A stretch of 64,000 nucleotides of DNA from Rhodosporidiobolus odoratus (GCA_034387635.1 JAOANU010000008.1:496001-560000); one strand, 5' to 3'; shown: positions 1 to 11,856, counted from the first letter of the stretch. Numbers and translations are program-made. The notes: generated from the sequence alone by a model not told the origin.

Positions 1-31
1 TTTCAGTCAAGCTGACTGTGACTACCCTACT

Positions 32-624
32 AGGCTCCTCTTACATCGCGTCCCACCGCGGTCAACCGCTCTCAGCGACTCCCCTCCCCGTTCGACTGTC
101 CCTCTCGCAACACCGGTGTCCCCGTCTTCCCTGCGTTCCCTAAGAAGGTGGTTTCAGCTTCTACCATCGTCATCTCGGCTCCCGCTATTGTAGCTTCCGC
201 TCAGCCGATTCAGCTCGCCCAACTCGGCGCGACCTCAACTTCCGCCTCTCACGCCTGCAGCCCTCCTGCATGCTCTCCTCCCACCAAGCACGCCGTAGCC
301 TTGCCCGCCTATGCCTTCGGTTTTATCACCGCCCTCGCTTCCACCAAGCCCATCCCAACTCGCCGGACCAAGCCCTTTGTCCCACTTTCCGCTCCTAGCC
401 TCAGCCCTGCATTCCTCCAGCGAAACCAGGAACAGTCCCGCCAGGCCGACCTCCTCATCCTTCAGCTCGAAGCCGAGAGTGCTGAGCGAGCGCAGCAGGA
501 ATTGGCTCGCAGCCGCTCCGCCTTTAACGACGATTCGGACTCGGAGAGTGAAGACGAGGACGGCGACCTCAGCTCCGTTCTCGGGTCTCTCGCGCAGGTC
601 ACCCAGCGGGTACCTCGGTGCTGA
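32..624 (+). CDS. 3' part of an unrecognised Ser/Pro-rich protein
   Basis: The reading frame is open from a TAG at 31-33, which could be a splice acceptor, to the stop at 622-624. There is no ATG near its 5' end, so this looks like the last exon of a gene that starts outside the window. The protein is rich in Ala, Ser and Pro, then has a short helical stretch (LILQLEAESAERAQQELA) followed by an acidic Ser/Asp/Glu run (DDSDSESEDEDGDL) near the C-terminus. I recognise no domain. The frames overlapping it on both strands are also open, as is common in GC-rich DNA, so the coding call is moderate at best. Confidence 0.4.
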
Positions 625-2043
625 GTATATTGCGGTATATCGCAAGGCTGTGCAGGTCGCGCGGTATTGGGTGGCAGTATCTTTGTCCTTCTTCCGTGCC
701 TTGTTGTTGTCCTTTGTATGTCTTTCTTTGCCAGCACAACTAGTCTGCATTCTGCAACGATAAAGTGAGAAGTTACAACATGGAAGGGGTCTTGACTTTG
801 CATTCTCCCTGGCTCATTGCGAGAAGGGTATCGCCGAAGCGCAGTATACGATCTGTTCAGCGTGCAGACGAGCAGACTTGCCACGCTGCAGCGTCGTCCC
901 TCAGGGGAAGAGAGCGACCGATAACCTCGAGTCGCGCTGTTTGTCTCATGGAATGCCGAAAAGCGGACTGAAGTGCCCTTTTCGGCGCGACGGGCAAGGC
1001 GGTACTTGGGAGAAGTGGTGCAGGATCGCTGGGCCTGTCCTAGCAAGGCTCGAGAGAACGGTAGACATGAGCATGACGGTTTGGGTACGGGGCTTATAAA
1101 GGCGCGTTATGGCATGCCTTGCAGTTTGAGTTGGCGAAGGCGCAGGCGGAAGGGTCGGGAGGTCGCTGCAGCAGATGCGCATTTTGGTAGGGACCACGCG
1201 CATAGGTGGGAGCTCAATGGTAGGGCGTTTATGCTGCCCTAAGCAGTATCTGAGCTGCAAAATCGACAGGCAAGCACGGCGGAAAGCTCGACAGGACGAA
1301 GGCTTCGCATTGCGAGGGTTGTCGACTTCCTTGCGACGGTGCAGGTCAGTCAGTCCGCAAACAAGGCTGTGCGTGACAGTTTGCTGTCGTCACAGTGTAG
1401 CGGGCTGCATACCGTGAGAAGGCAGAGTCGCGGGCGAAGAGCACGTGGACGAAGTCGGGCATAGCAGCTTCGCGCAGTCGTTCTCTGAGCAGCATTCTTA
1501 CCGCATGGCGCGGAAAGCGTACCAGAAGACTGGCCGTAAGTTTGGATCGCACGGTGGCGCAACAGCGTTGGGCAATACGCGAAAAGGGAGACGACTGCGG
1601 AGAAACGGGCAAGCGAGCTTCGGCCACGGGAGCAAGGCGAGCACCGCGTACCCGTATTGATGCCATTGTACTATTTATGCCTGACGGGTATCGGCTGCGC
1701 GTTCCTAATTCCCCAGAACGAGAATCGCTCAAGGAGGCGAAAGAGTCGAAATGATGATGGGCGGTTTGGCGATCTCCAGAGGCCGTAAGTCCAGAGCTGA
1801 AATTGTACTAAGCCTGCTGCACCGAGTATATAGCCATGAGCGGCGCGTGAGGATGAGGATGGGGCCTTGAGGCCTTGTTTCGTCTTGACTTCTTCTGACC
1901 GCTGCTTTTGTCTCGCACTCACCTGATCGATCTCGTAGGCACTCCAGAGCGCGAAGCAGGTACACATATAGCCCCCCTGCCCTTCACCGGCTCCCACTGA
2001 CTCTTGACCGGCTTGCCCAGTTTCGCTCAACATCCCTTTCGAC
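625..2043. other. Intergenic region, no convincing gene
   Basis: About 1.4 kb between the end of the first gene and the GBD/FH3 gene. All frames carry only short open stretches without family motifs. A TATAAA lies at about 1095-1100, far from any start I can support. A long open frame on the minus strand around 1671-2132 overlaps the start of the next gene and reads as its shadow. Confidence 0.5.
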
Positions 2044-5000
2044 ATGTCGGCGATTTCTCCTCCACCCTCGCCCCAGAAGCGCAATATACTACGCACAATC
2101 GTCACTGGAGTAACACCGACCGACGACCACACTCACCATCAACGCTGGTCTCGCACTTGCTCTGCCGGCCCACCTTCGCCGACGAAAGCGGGCATGCCGC
2201 TTGGGAGCGCACAGCCTGCAGCAACCGGTGGCATGGCTGGAGCAGCTGGAACCGGGGGAAAGGTAGCAGGGCTGGTACAGGGATGGGAAGCTAGTCTAAG
2301 CGGGTCGTCGCGACCTTACTCCGCACTTCCTCCAGTATCCCCTTCCCCTTGGATAGCCGCCCGCCCTTCTTCGACCTCACCGACGCTGCAAACCACGCCA
2401 GACGCCGGACAAAGTCGCTTCGCTCCGCCGTCATCTTCCTCCCCAAGCTCTTCCCGCGGCCCTTCCCCGACCGTACCCGCTTCTTTCTTCCAAGCCCAGC
2501 AAGCTAAGCGCGTTCCCCCTTCAACCGCGTCCAAACCCTACCCTACATACGAACGTTCCGCCGGCAAAGAGAATGAACCAAGCCCACGGTCATCTTTCCA
2601 GCCTGCCTCGCGCCCTTCTTCCTCCCTCCCGCCTGCCAATGGCTCGCTGAGTGCAGCAACCAGCGTCTCGCAAGTGACGAATGCCCTCACCGACTTGACC
2701 GTCGATACAATGGCTACTCGCTCGAGCGACTCCACGCACGCGAGTAGCCTCGTAACGAATTCTGCAGAGGGCGCTTACGTCGGCGTAGCTGCGAGAATAC
2801 CAGTGAGCGCAGTTCCGACAACTCGTCAGCAAATGACACAGCCAAGAGCGGGAACGCCCACTCGCTCTGGGCCAGCCGGCTTGCGGGCACCCCGAATCGT
2901 CGAAACAGCACCGACTCCGCTTCGCAACCTGCGCGAAGAAGCCCCTGCGCCCTTTTCTCAACTGGCCGCCAGGCCTGTCTTCGGCGCTTCGGCCCAGCCT
3001 CGACCTGCCCACACCGACCACGCCAGTCCTCCCGCTTCGATACCATTTCACCTCCCTTCACCGCCGATCCAAACCTCCTTCTTTGAACACTTGCCTCCCT
3101 CTCGTTCCCCTGAGCCTCGACCTCTCCTCCAGGAAGGCGCACTCCCTTCACCTACCCTACAAACAAGTCGCTACAGCCCTCTGCCCTTCGATCACTCGCC
3201 TGTCCTCCAGCAACAGGAAGCTCCGCAAACGCAGCAAACAAAGAGTAGAGGCCGGCCGCGTGCCTCTTCATTGGGTGCTGGGCTCAAAGCGGCGTTCGAT
3301 GAGGGGGGCTCGCCTAGGGTCGAGACAGCAGAGGAGAAGAGGGCGAGGGTTGAGGTCGACTTTGAGAAATTGCTCGTACGGCGGTCCTTCTCCCCACTAT
3401 CTCGGCGACATCGCTTATGCCCTGCTCAAATTTTGCAGGACACGATGCAACTGCCCGACCGTACTGTTCGCACGAAGATGCTCGGTCTCGCTTTCCCGCT
3501 CAAGGAGGAGATGCTTCGGTCCGCTGTCAACCCACTAAACCAGTCCACCTCGTCGCTCCGTCCCGCAACTCGCCCGAAACATCAACGCGGCCGTTCGCTC
3601 AACCTCGCCGACTCACAGCCACCCAGCGCCGCTCCCCAGCCTGCGAAGAAGGAAGGCGGCTCCGGCTTCAGATCCGCTTTCCTCCGCAAGTCCAAGTCGA
3701 ACAACACGCTCCGAGAAGAGGCAGCGAAGGAGGCCGCCTCGGCGCTTTCGGCCTCAACTTCGGCTTCCGGCGGCGAGACTAAGGGTCGACCACGCTCTCA
3801 CTCTCGCACTGCGTCGGCCGCTTCCGCCATCTTCCGCAGCTTCGGCAAGTCGTCCGGTGCAGGTGCCGCCGCCGCGGTTGCTTCTGCCATCGACACCGAA
3901 GATGCGACGTATTGGGCTGTCAGGCTCCGGTCGACGAAGTGCAGCAGCCTTGATGTCAAGGAGTTAGGGAGGCTGCGAGGAAGGTTGAGGACGGAAGCGC
4001 CAATTTGGGTCAACGAGTTCATCAAGAGCGAAGGATACTTGGGCATGCTGGAAAGGTTGAAGGAACTGCTTGATATGGAGTGGAGGGAGGAACAGCACGA
4101 TGATCAGATTCTCCATGAAATATTGCGCTGCTTCAAGGCGTTGACGATGACCGCAGTGCGTCCCTTCTGTCTTCTTTGCCGCACGGTCCGATCTGATCCG
4201 TTTCGTCCCGCAGTGCGGCAAGCGCGCACTCGCTTCGCATTCTCCTACACCCTTCCTTCCTATCGCCTCCCTCCTTTTCTCCGAAAAACGCCCTGGAGAC
4301 CTTCCCTGCCGACAGCTCCTTGTCGAGCTCATCCTCTCCCTGCTCGAGGTCTGTCCTATCAAAGCCGACACCTTGCCCAAGGACGCCTGGGCCACCCCGG
4401 AGATCTCGCTCGACCCTGCACCGTCCTCACCTTCCTCCGCCTCCGGGTTCGGCTCTTCCAGCGACGGCGGCAGTGGTGGACTGCGCCGGTACACCCGCAA
4501 GATGAAGTCTGGCGATGACGAGGAGGGTGATGCTGCGATCGAGCGCGAAGAGGTCCTCACCCCCGAGCGGATTCAGCAGACGCACCGCTTCGTGGTGAGT
4601 TTGATGGAGGGACCGCCAGATGAGAAGGAAGAGGCGAAGGTCGACTTTGTCAAGGTTGCGGTTAGGCCGAGGGTGTTCAAGACTTGGGTTACGGAGATTT
4701 CGGACTGCGTGAGGGATTACTTCTGGTGTGTCTGCTTTCTCTGCCCTTCAGTCTTTACTTGGCCGCTGACCCTACTTACCTTGACGTAGGATCTTCTGCC
4801 ATGCCAACAATCTCTTCTGGACGCTCGAGCAGATTGATGCCGAAGCTATCGAGGCGCCCAAAGTGCCTAGCGGCATGACCGGAGGCGTCGAGTACGAGGC
4901 AATGGCGTATTGTGTACGTCAGCGCAGTTCTCCCACTGCTCTGCTCTGCTCTGCTGACTTCGCCTCACTACTCATAGGCCTCTCACTTCCGCCTCATCAA

Positions 5001-5368
5001 CGCTATCGCCCGCACTTGCCCGACCATCGAAGCTGCCTTCGCTTTCCACAATCAGCTTTTCGAGAGTGGCTTCGAGCGGGTTCTCTTCGTGCGTCGCTCG
5101 CCTCTTACCGTCAGAATATTCGCACTGACGCACTGCTCATCCTTAGACCTTGCGCCGCGCCTCCCTCGTCTACTACCAAACTCTCCACCTCGAAATGAGC
5201 CGCTACATCTCCCTCGCCCGCTCCGCTCGTTTCAACCTCGGCGCCCGCATCCTCGGTTGCCTTGATCGTCGCTTCCTCTCTCGTCAAGAGCTGATGGTGC
5301 TCGAGCAGGTGGAGAGGGCGACCTTCCAGAGCAGGTCAGGCGCGCCGCAACTGGCAGCGCCTTTCTGA
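2044..5368 (+). CDS. GBD/FH3 (formin-type Rho-binding) domain protein without FH2
   Basis: Six exons: 2044-3375, 3439-4155, 4214-4725, 4790-4913, 4978-5088 and 5147-5368, giving about 1005 residues. The first ~430 residues are Ser/Pro-rich and disordered. A formin GTPase-binding/FH3 region then begins with FEKLL|DTMQLPDRTV across the first intron. It continues through KELLDMEWREEQ and the hallmark SEKRPGDLPCRQLLVEL, and an armadillo-like helical C-terminal half runs to the stop. In formins this region binds active Rho GTPases and dimerises. The actin-nucleating FH2 domain is absent: the protein stops soon after the FH3-like part. It may be a polarity or cytokinesis regulator working with Rho GTPases; that role is inferred. 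The first intron (3376-3438, 63 nt) has no stop and keeps frame, so a naive translation includes it wrongly. The start is the first ATG of the long frame. Confidence 0.85.
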
Positions 5369-6143
5369 GCCGCGTCCGCCAGAACAGTCTGTGCCCTCTG
5401 TGCCCCCTTCGACTTCGCAATAACTCTTTACAGTATACACTCCGCCCGCGATCTATAGACCCTCAGGACCTGACGATACCCAACCATTTTCGCTTTTCGC
5501 TTTTCGTACACTTCCCGTTTCCGATTTGCTCCCTGCGTCTTCAAGTCGTTCACCTTGTTTCCGCTCTACATAGCACTGCTTCTTTCCGTCGTACCGCACT
5601 TTCGCATTTCGTTCCGTCTGATACGTTGGCTGGCCATGCGATTTTGTTTTCTCCTTTTCTTCTGGCTGAGACGAAAAAGCCGGTCTATCCTCGTGCGACT
5701 CGCGCCTTGCGGAACCACTGTCCTTTTACGTCTTTGGAGGCACTACCGCGCTCCTGACGTAGCCCGGCGTGGCGGAAACGATTGTTTGAACCCGCACGTT
5801 CGTCTCCCCCTCCTCTCTGGTTTCCTCGTCTCGCGCTCTTCGTCCTCGCTGAACGTGTTCAAGAGCTACACGCTACTAGTAAGCTCGTGCGTCTGCTTCG
5901 CTTCAAGATACTCACCCGCCTCCGCTTCCCTTCGTGTCAGCGCCAAGGCGGAGTCGGTCGTCATCTAGATGAACGCTCTCGACGAGTGGGAGGGGCCAGG
6001 ATCAAGTAGCAATGGACTGGTTGGGCATCAGCACCGATGGTCCAGCGGATGGGTGGAGGGGGCAGCGCACACTGAGCCAGACCATACGTGCTTCTCTCCC
6101 TCAACTCGACGAGCTGACCCTTCCTCGTTCTTTCAGTTGCGCC
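5369..6143. other. Intergenic region 5' of the Vtc1-like gene
   Basis: About 775 nt holding the 3' UTR of the GBD/FH3 gene and the promoter/5' UTR of the Vtc1-like gene. It has pyrimidine-rich stretches (5500-5700). An ATG at 6012, in frame with the downstream gene, would add 44 residues to it. I see no other gene. Confidence 0.5.
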
Positions 6144-6980
6144 ATGCCCAGTAGCTCTTTCACCCGTCAGCTTCATCAGCGCCTCGTGTATCGCTTTCCA
6201 GCGCTCTTCGCTAATCTGGACGGGAACGCTGAGGTCAGTCGGCCTTTTCTTCCTCGCCTCCTTGTGGGAAACCGAGACTGATGACCTGTCCTTGTCGATC
6301 CAGGTCACTAATTCGGTACCGAACAACTATGGCGCGACCGACGGTGCCCCTGCGCCCAATAACGGGATGCAAACCCTAGGTGCGGATGCCTCGAAAATTG
6401 AGCCCAAGGTATTTCTCCTCTACCTTGTCTTGACCCGCCTGCTTCCTTTGCTTCAGCTAATTACTTTCCGGATGCAGGTCTGGCTCGCCTCTGAACGCAC
6501 CCTCCTCTCCTGGTTCCGCGTCTCCCTCCTCCTTTCCTCCTTCGCCCTCGCCCTCTTCAACGGTGCAGTGGAGCACGACTCCGCCTCCCGGGCTATGGGA
6601 GCTGTCTATGCAGTGATCGCATGTGGAATGCTCGGCTACGCTTGGGTCATGCATCGGATCAGGCGGTATAGGATCGTACATCGGTATGCGGGAGCTCACG
6701 GTGAGTGGTCTTTCTTCGTTCCCTGCTCCGACACCTCTCCCTCATATTTCTTCGGCCATACACTCAGACAAGCATACTGATTTCATGGATCGCAGACGAA
6801 CCCTACGGACCTCTCGTCGTCTGTGCCCTGATCTTCCTCGCAGTCCTCGTCAATTTCATCCTCCGCGTCATTCACCGCGAAGACCTACGCGACATCCCTT
6901 CGCCGAAGAATCCTTGGTCAACCACGGTTGAGCTAGTCAGGGTTGGGCTGAATTTGCAGCGACCGGAGGGGAGTCTGTAG
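6144..6980 (+). CDS. VTC1: Vtc1-like DUF202 membrane protein (vacuolar transporter chaperone)
   Basis: Four exons: 6144-6233, 6304-6408, 6478-6700 and 6796-6980. After ~65 poorly conserved residues comes the DUF202 core: IEPKVWLASERTLLSWF, then three predicted membrane segments (around LLLSSFALALF, AVYAVIACGMLGYAWVM and PLVVCALIFLAVLVNFILR). This is the arrangement of yeast Vtc1, a small subunit of the VTC complex that makes polyphosphate at the vacuole and supports other vacuolar and ER membrane functions. The protein is longer at the N-terminus than the 129-residue yeast protein. An upstream in-frame ATG at 6012 is possible. DUF202 is also the C-terminal membrane domain of Vtc2-4, but no SPX or polymerase domain is present here, so Vtc1 is the best match. 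Confidence 0.85.
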
Positions 6981-7281
6981 AAAGGAAGGGCGCGGCGATG
7001 TGCTTGTTATGCTTGGTTTGTGTGACTGTTCCGGAGTGGGCATGCGCCGTTTGAGTGGGACTGTACGCAAAGCGAGCCTTGTCAGGAGCCAGAGGGCCAG
7101 TCGCTTTCAACGGGACTGGGCAAAAATCCAAGGGGATGTCCGCAAGAGGGGAAGCCCGCACGAGGGAAAATCGGGACCGAACGCAAAAGCGTCGATCTAA
7201 GCAAGGCAACCGATGCGTGAAGCAGCGCGCTGAGCTTATCGCTTGGTATCCAACAATATATACAGCACAGCCCTACCGTGT

Positions 7282-8420
7282 TCACCCGACAATCATCTCT
7301 TGCAATTCGCCGCTTTCTTGCATCTCCTTGACAACGTCGAGCCCACCCACAAACTCGCCCTTGATGATCAACTGCGGGAAGGTTGGCCATTCGTTGAGTT
7401 CCTTGAGTTCTGCAGTGCAAGAGGCAGTGAGTAATGCTGATCAGTACAGAAAATACCCGGCGTCAGGCCCATCAAGTGGGAAAGGAGGCAAACGTACTTT
7501 GTCGCACGCCTTCGTCGGACAAGATGTCGAAGGTGCTGTAGTCGATGTTCTCGCTGTTCAGAATACCGACGATCTTTTGAGAAAACCCACATCTGCGAAG
7601 GGAAAACGGACAATCAGAGTCCTGGCTCAAACGAGCTGGTGCAGGCCAAAGAAGAGTGGAGCAGAGAGACGTGAATGCAGACGTGAGACGAACCGAGGAG
7701 TCTCGCGGTCGCCCTTCATGAACAGCACCACATCCGACTGCTTCATGACCTCATGGCACCTCTTCTCCAACTCTTCCTCACTCTCTTCAATCTCGTCATC
7801 TCCACCATCCGCGATGGTCCCTCCAGCCCCTGCAGACCCAGTCGCGAGCTGGCCGGGCTGGTAGACTGTTTGTGCGGCGACGGGTTGTTGGGTGCTGCTG
7901 GACAGGGCGGTAGGTTTGGAGGCGTGCGATTTGATGGCAGCAGAGAGGACGGCGGGCTGGGCTCCTGAGAGGCGAGTGAGGAGAGTGTGACCCTGTAGGG
8001 CGAAGTGAAGTGAGTTGAGCGGGCTGAATTGGCAAGGAGAGGAACCGCGAAGATGGGTAGATCCGGTGGGAAAGCTGACTTACGCGGAGAAGAATAAAGT
8101 AGGGAACGGCATCGACCTCGAATGACTCCGAGATATCGGGCAGAGCCTCTGCTTCAATCTAGCAGGGTGCAAAGGACAAAAGTCGGGACTTGGTCAGCTT
8201 CGGATGTCGACATCATCAGTAGAATGAGGAGGCGGACAGCGGGACGTACCGACAGGAAGAGGACCGATTGCCACCGTTTTGCCAGCTCGTTGCAGACTCC
8301 ATCCATGGTCTTGCATGGTTCTGCCCAGTCTGCTCGGAAATAGAGAACACTGACCCGTTGCAGGTCGGCGGAGAGAAGTTGCTGAAGGTGGGTTGGTGAG
8401 TCTACGTTCACGCAAGTCAT
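7282..8420 (-). CDS. GRX4: Monothiol glutaredoxin Grx3/Grx4 type
   Basis: Five exons on the minus strand: 8420-8250, 8158-8084, 7992-7694, 7592-7498 and 7409-7282, giving 255 residues. The N-terminal half is a thioredoxin-like domain in which the usual CxxC is replaced by [11 protein letters not shown]. An Ala/Gln linker and an acidic helix ([14 protein letters not shown]) lead to the glutaredoxin domain with [18 protein letters not shown], the CGFS motif, and [16 protein letters not shown], the glutathione-binding segment. Grx3/4 proteins bind a [2Fe-2S] cluster with glutathione in cytosol and nucleus and report iron status to iron regulators. The CGFS codons are only restored by using donor CG|GTTCGT at 7694/7693. 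It ends tail to tail with the Vtc1-like gene. Confidence 0.93.
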
Positions 8421-8860
8421 CTTGTCTGCGTCTGAGCGAGTCTGAGCCAGTTCGAGCGTGTATGACAGAGTTTGGGAGGAGGAGAGGTTCTCTCATCGCC
8501 AGGTCTCGTTCCTTCACCACACTCACTACGCTGTACGGGCTGATACACACTTGTAGACTGCACATACTGTCTCTAACAGTGCCCCGAGCGAGACGGTCAA
8601 GTCACCTCGGTCGTTCTCTCGCCTTCCCGTCGATATCCACGGCCCCATCTTTTTCCACCTTCAAGTCATCTCACACGCGCTCAGCTAGCCTAAGAGGCAA
8701 CTCTCCTCCGTCTTGCTCCCTCTCCTACTGTCGCTGACATTGCGAACTCCCGTACGTTCCGCCATACTCGTCCCCTCACGTTTCGCTCATCGACTTTTCT
8801 TTCCCAACGCCCTCAAGCCCTCACACCCTCTGGTCCACGCGACCCAAATCCATAGTCCAT

Positions 8861-9978
8861 ATGTCCGGTTTCTCCAGCTTCCGCACTGCTGCTCCACCTG
8901 AGCTCTCCAACTCTGGCCTCGTGCTGCTTTGGGGTAACTCCCCGAACGGATGGAAACCCACGTACCTCCTTGAGGCTCTGCGCCAGGATGGTGCTGTTCC
9001 CGAATACACCGTCATCCAGGTCGATCTCCTGAAGGGCGAGCAGTTTCAAGACTGGTTCATCAAGGTCAACCCAAACTGTTCGCTCTTCTTCTTCTCCGCT
9101 ACTCCGCCCCCCGTTGATTCGTTCTCCTTGTCTCGTTCTTTCTGCCTTCGACGTCCCTATCTCAGCCAAAATGCCCGCCCTCCTGCATAACCGCGAAGAC
9201 GGCAAGAAACCCCTCCGCGTCTTCGAATCCGCCAACATCCTCCTCTACCTCGCCGACAAGTTCGACAAGGCGTACAAGTACCACTTTGAGGACGAAGACC
9301 TCGAAGTCGAGATGAAGTCGTGGGTGTTCTGGTCCCAAGCGAACTTGGGTCCGATCCAGGGGCAGGTTAACCATTTCAGTGTGCTTCCCGCCTTTGCGTT
9401 TCGCGGCCGACTGTATTGACCAGTGGAGTGGGAATCCTCCTTGACCCCGCAGCTCGCTACGCCGCCGTCGAACCGCAAACCTACTCGATCAACCGATTCA
9501 ACACCGAATGTCATCGTATTTACCAAGTCCTTGAGGACCACCTCGCGGGCAAGCATGACGACGAGGTGAAGGAATGGGTCGTGGGTGGCAAGCTTTCGCT
9601 GGCAGACATGGTCATCCAGCCGTGGTACGTCTCGTGCTCTTCCGCTTGGCCTTGCCGAACTTGCCTCTCTACCCATACTGCTCTTTCCGGCCGCTGTTTG
9701 CCGGCGTCTAGCCGATACTAATGAGACTGCTCGCGTGGTACAGGGTCCGCTGTCATTTCTGGGGTGGCATCTCCCTCGAAACCTACCCCTCCATCCAAGC
9801 GTGGCTCAACCGGGTGGAAGCACTCCCCGTCATTCAAGCCGCTCTTCAGGTTCCAGTGCAAGATCTCGTCACGCGTGTAAAGAGCGACCCGAACTTCGAA
9901 AAAGCCATCATGGAGAGGATGAAGAAAGACAGGGAGGAGAAGGAGCAGGCTGCCGCGGCGAAGGAAACGAAGGCTTAG
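8861..9978 (+). CDS. Glutathione S-transferase, Ure2p-like (copy 1)
   Basis: Four exons: 8861-9077, 9166-9378, 9453-9624 and 9744-9978, giving 278 residues. The N-terminal thioredoxin-fold domain has LLWGNSPNGWKPTYLLEAL, VNPNSKMPAL across the first intron, and the glutathione-binding VFESANILLYLADKF. The all-helical C-terminal domain has GPIQGQVNHFTRYA and VGGKLSLADMVIQPW, then a charged Lys/Glu/Ala tail. This domain order is typical of fungal Ure2p/GTT-type GSTs that conjugate glutathione to electrophiles. The loop VRCHFWGGISLETYP differs from the conserved RWAPWAGIDLEPFP kept in the downstream copy, so substrate preference may have diverged. It is the first of two tandem paralogues on the same strand, about 400 nt apart, and starts head to head with the glutaredoxin gene. 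Confidence 0.9.
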
Positions 9979-10377
9979 GGTTTGGGGAGGGGGTCGGACG
10001 TCTAGAACAAGTCTATTATATGCCGTTCAGTAAGCAGTGCAATCAGTGTTCTGTCAATCAAGGCGCGCCGGCGTAGCCAGGAAACGGCACGTAAGTAAAA
10101 GAGAACACAAGTTCGGCTTTGCAGTTCACGACGCTTACTTACCTCGCGGCACTTTCAGGTGTGCTAGCCATCTGTACTCCGCGCAGGCTGCGCTACATCC
10201 CGAACGTCCGGCCCATTTCCTTCGCGACTTTTCACAGGCACTTCAGGGAGACCTTCAAAGCTGTCCGCTCGGTCTTCCCCACATGCAACTCCGAGTCGCC
10301 CCCTTCTGCTTCGTCATCTTCGCTGCTTCTGTGTCGCTATACGACGTGCTTCAAGGACGCTTCGCTACAGCCAATAC
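9979..10377. other. Spacer between the tandem GST genes
   Basis: About 400 nt containing the 3' end of GST copy 1 and the promoter of copy 2. Two overlapping short open frames here lack motifs and are not supported as genes. Confidence 0.5.
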
Positions 10378-11719
10378 ATGCTCAGCGCCCTCCGCCGTGC
10401 CTCCCTGATCAACACCCAGCTTAACCGTTCCGCCCGCACCAATATGGTACGTTCCGACACGTGCGGGCTTAGCGATCAGACTGAAAATCAAGGGATTGTA
10501 TTGCAGACCGACGCCGCCCTTGCCCAAGGCCCGAAGGAGTTGCAGAACCCGGGGCTTGTTTTCCTCGTCGTACGTCGTGCGTAATTGTGTCTTTCCCTCT
10601 TCCCCTTTCCTCTTCCCTTGACGCGTTCCTCCTCCCTGTGCTCACCTCTCTTTTTCTCGCGCTACCCCGCCGATACGCTACGTCGACCCAGGCTCAAACT
10701 CCCAATGGAAACAAACCCCTCTACTATGCCGAAGAGCTCAAGGCCATCGGCGCCATCAAGGACTACACCTTTATTCCCATCAACTTTAGCCGCAACGAAC
10801 AAAAGACCGAATGGTTCGAAGCCGTCAACCCTAACGGCCGTATCCCTGCCTTAAGGGATAACCGTGTGGGAGGAAAGAAGCCGATCAATGTGTGGGAGAG
10901 CGCTAGTATGCTGCTGTGCGTGCCTTCATTTTCTTCACATCGAAAGGATCACTCACGGCTGATGCCTTCGCTAGCTACCTTGCCAAGGAGTACGATGTCG
11001 AGTCCACGTTCTGGTTCAAGGACGACGAGGACCTGCACCAGGAAATGCTCAACTGGCTCTTCTTCATGTTTGTCCCCATTCTATCGCAGTTGCCTCCGGG
11101 ATTATTTCGCCTCAGAATCCAAGTGTGTATGAGTTGGCTGACTATGGCTTCCCGATCGACAGCCAAGGTGGTGTCGGTCCAATGCAGGGCAAGTCCTCCT
11201 CCGTTCCTCCTCAGCTGGTGTCAACCCGAGCTTACACGTCCGGTCCTGCACAGGCCAGGCCAACCATTTCTTCCGCTACGCCCCGGAAAAGATCCCTTAC
11301 GGCATCGAGCGCTACCAAAACGAAACCAAGCGCCTGTACAGCATCTACGAGCAACATCTCCAAGGCGACAAAGATGGCGAGAAGAAGGATTGGCTCGTCG
11401 GCGGCAAGTACACCCTCGCCGATATGTGCACTCAACCCTGGCTTAGGATGGCCAGGTGGGCCGGGATTGACCTGGAGCCGTTCCCGGCTGTCAAAGCTTG
11501 GGTTGAACGGATTGACAAGCGTGAAGCTACAGTTGCGGCGCTCAAGATTCCCGAGCAGGATCACATGACTAGTGAGCACATACCCGTTTCCCATGCGTTT
11601 CCTTTCCCCTGCTATCAAGGCTGATTTCGCGCCACGCAGCCATGAAGCAGGACCCTGAAGCCGAGAAGAGGATGCAGGAGGAGGCGAGTAAGTGGGTCAT
11701 GGCGGGCAACAGAAAGTAA
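10378..11719 (+). CDS. Glutathione S-transferase, Ure2p-like (copy 2), possibly mitochondrial
   Basis: Seven exons: 10378-10446, 10507-10569, 10692-10915, 10975-11067, 11163-11188, 11254-11571 and 11640-11719, giving 290 residues. Exon 1 encodes only an Arg-rich stretch without acidic residues (MLSALRRASLINTQLNRSAR), which looks like a mitochondrial presequence. The next Met (codon 23) closes that exon and could give a cytosolic form. The GST body follows: VAQTPNGNKPLYYAEEL, VNPNGRIPAL, VWESASMLLYLAKEY, GGVGPMQGQANHFFRYAPEK, then WLVGGKYTLADMCTQPW and the canonical RMARWAGIDLEPFP. The intron after exon 5 starts with GC (GGCAAGT at 11188-11194), a GC-AG intron that restores GQANHF. Exon 5 is only 26 nt. 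Confidence 0.9.
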
Positions 11720-11839
11720 AGCAGATGCAGTGTCGAATGCGATTGATAATTGCTTTGGCGCGCTGCGTGACCTCGGTACTGATTTACTAGGACCCGACTG
11801 CTAAGCGCCCCAATGTTGACTTGGCCTGCATGAGGACAA

Positions 11840-11856
11840 GGGGGGGGGGGGGGGGG
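11840..11856 (+). repeat. Poly-G run, 17 G
   Basis: An uninterrupted run of 17 G lies in the 336-nt gap between GST copy 2 and the MFS gene. The length is as given in the sequence; homopolymers of this size are prone to length error. Confidence 0.9.
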
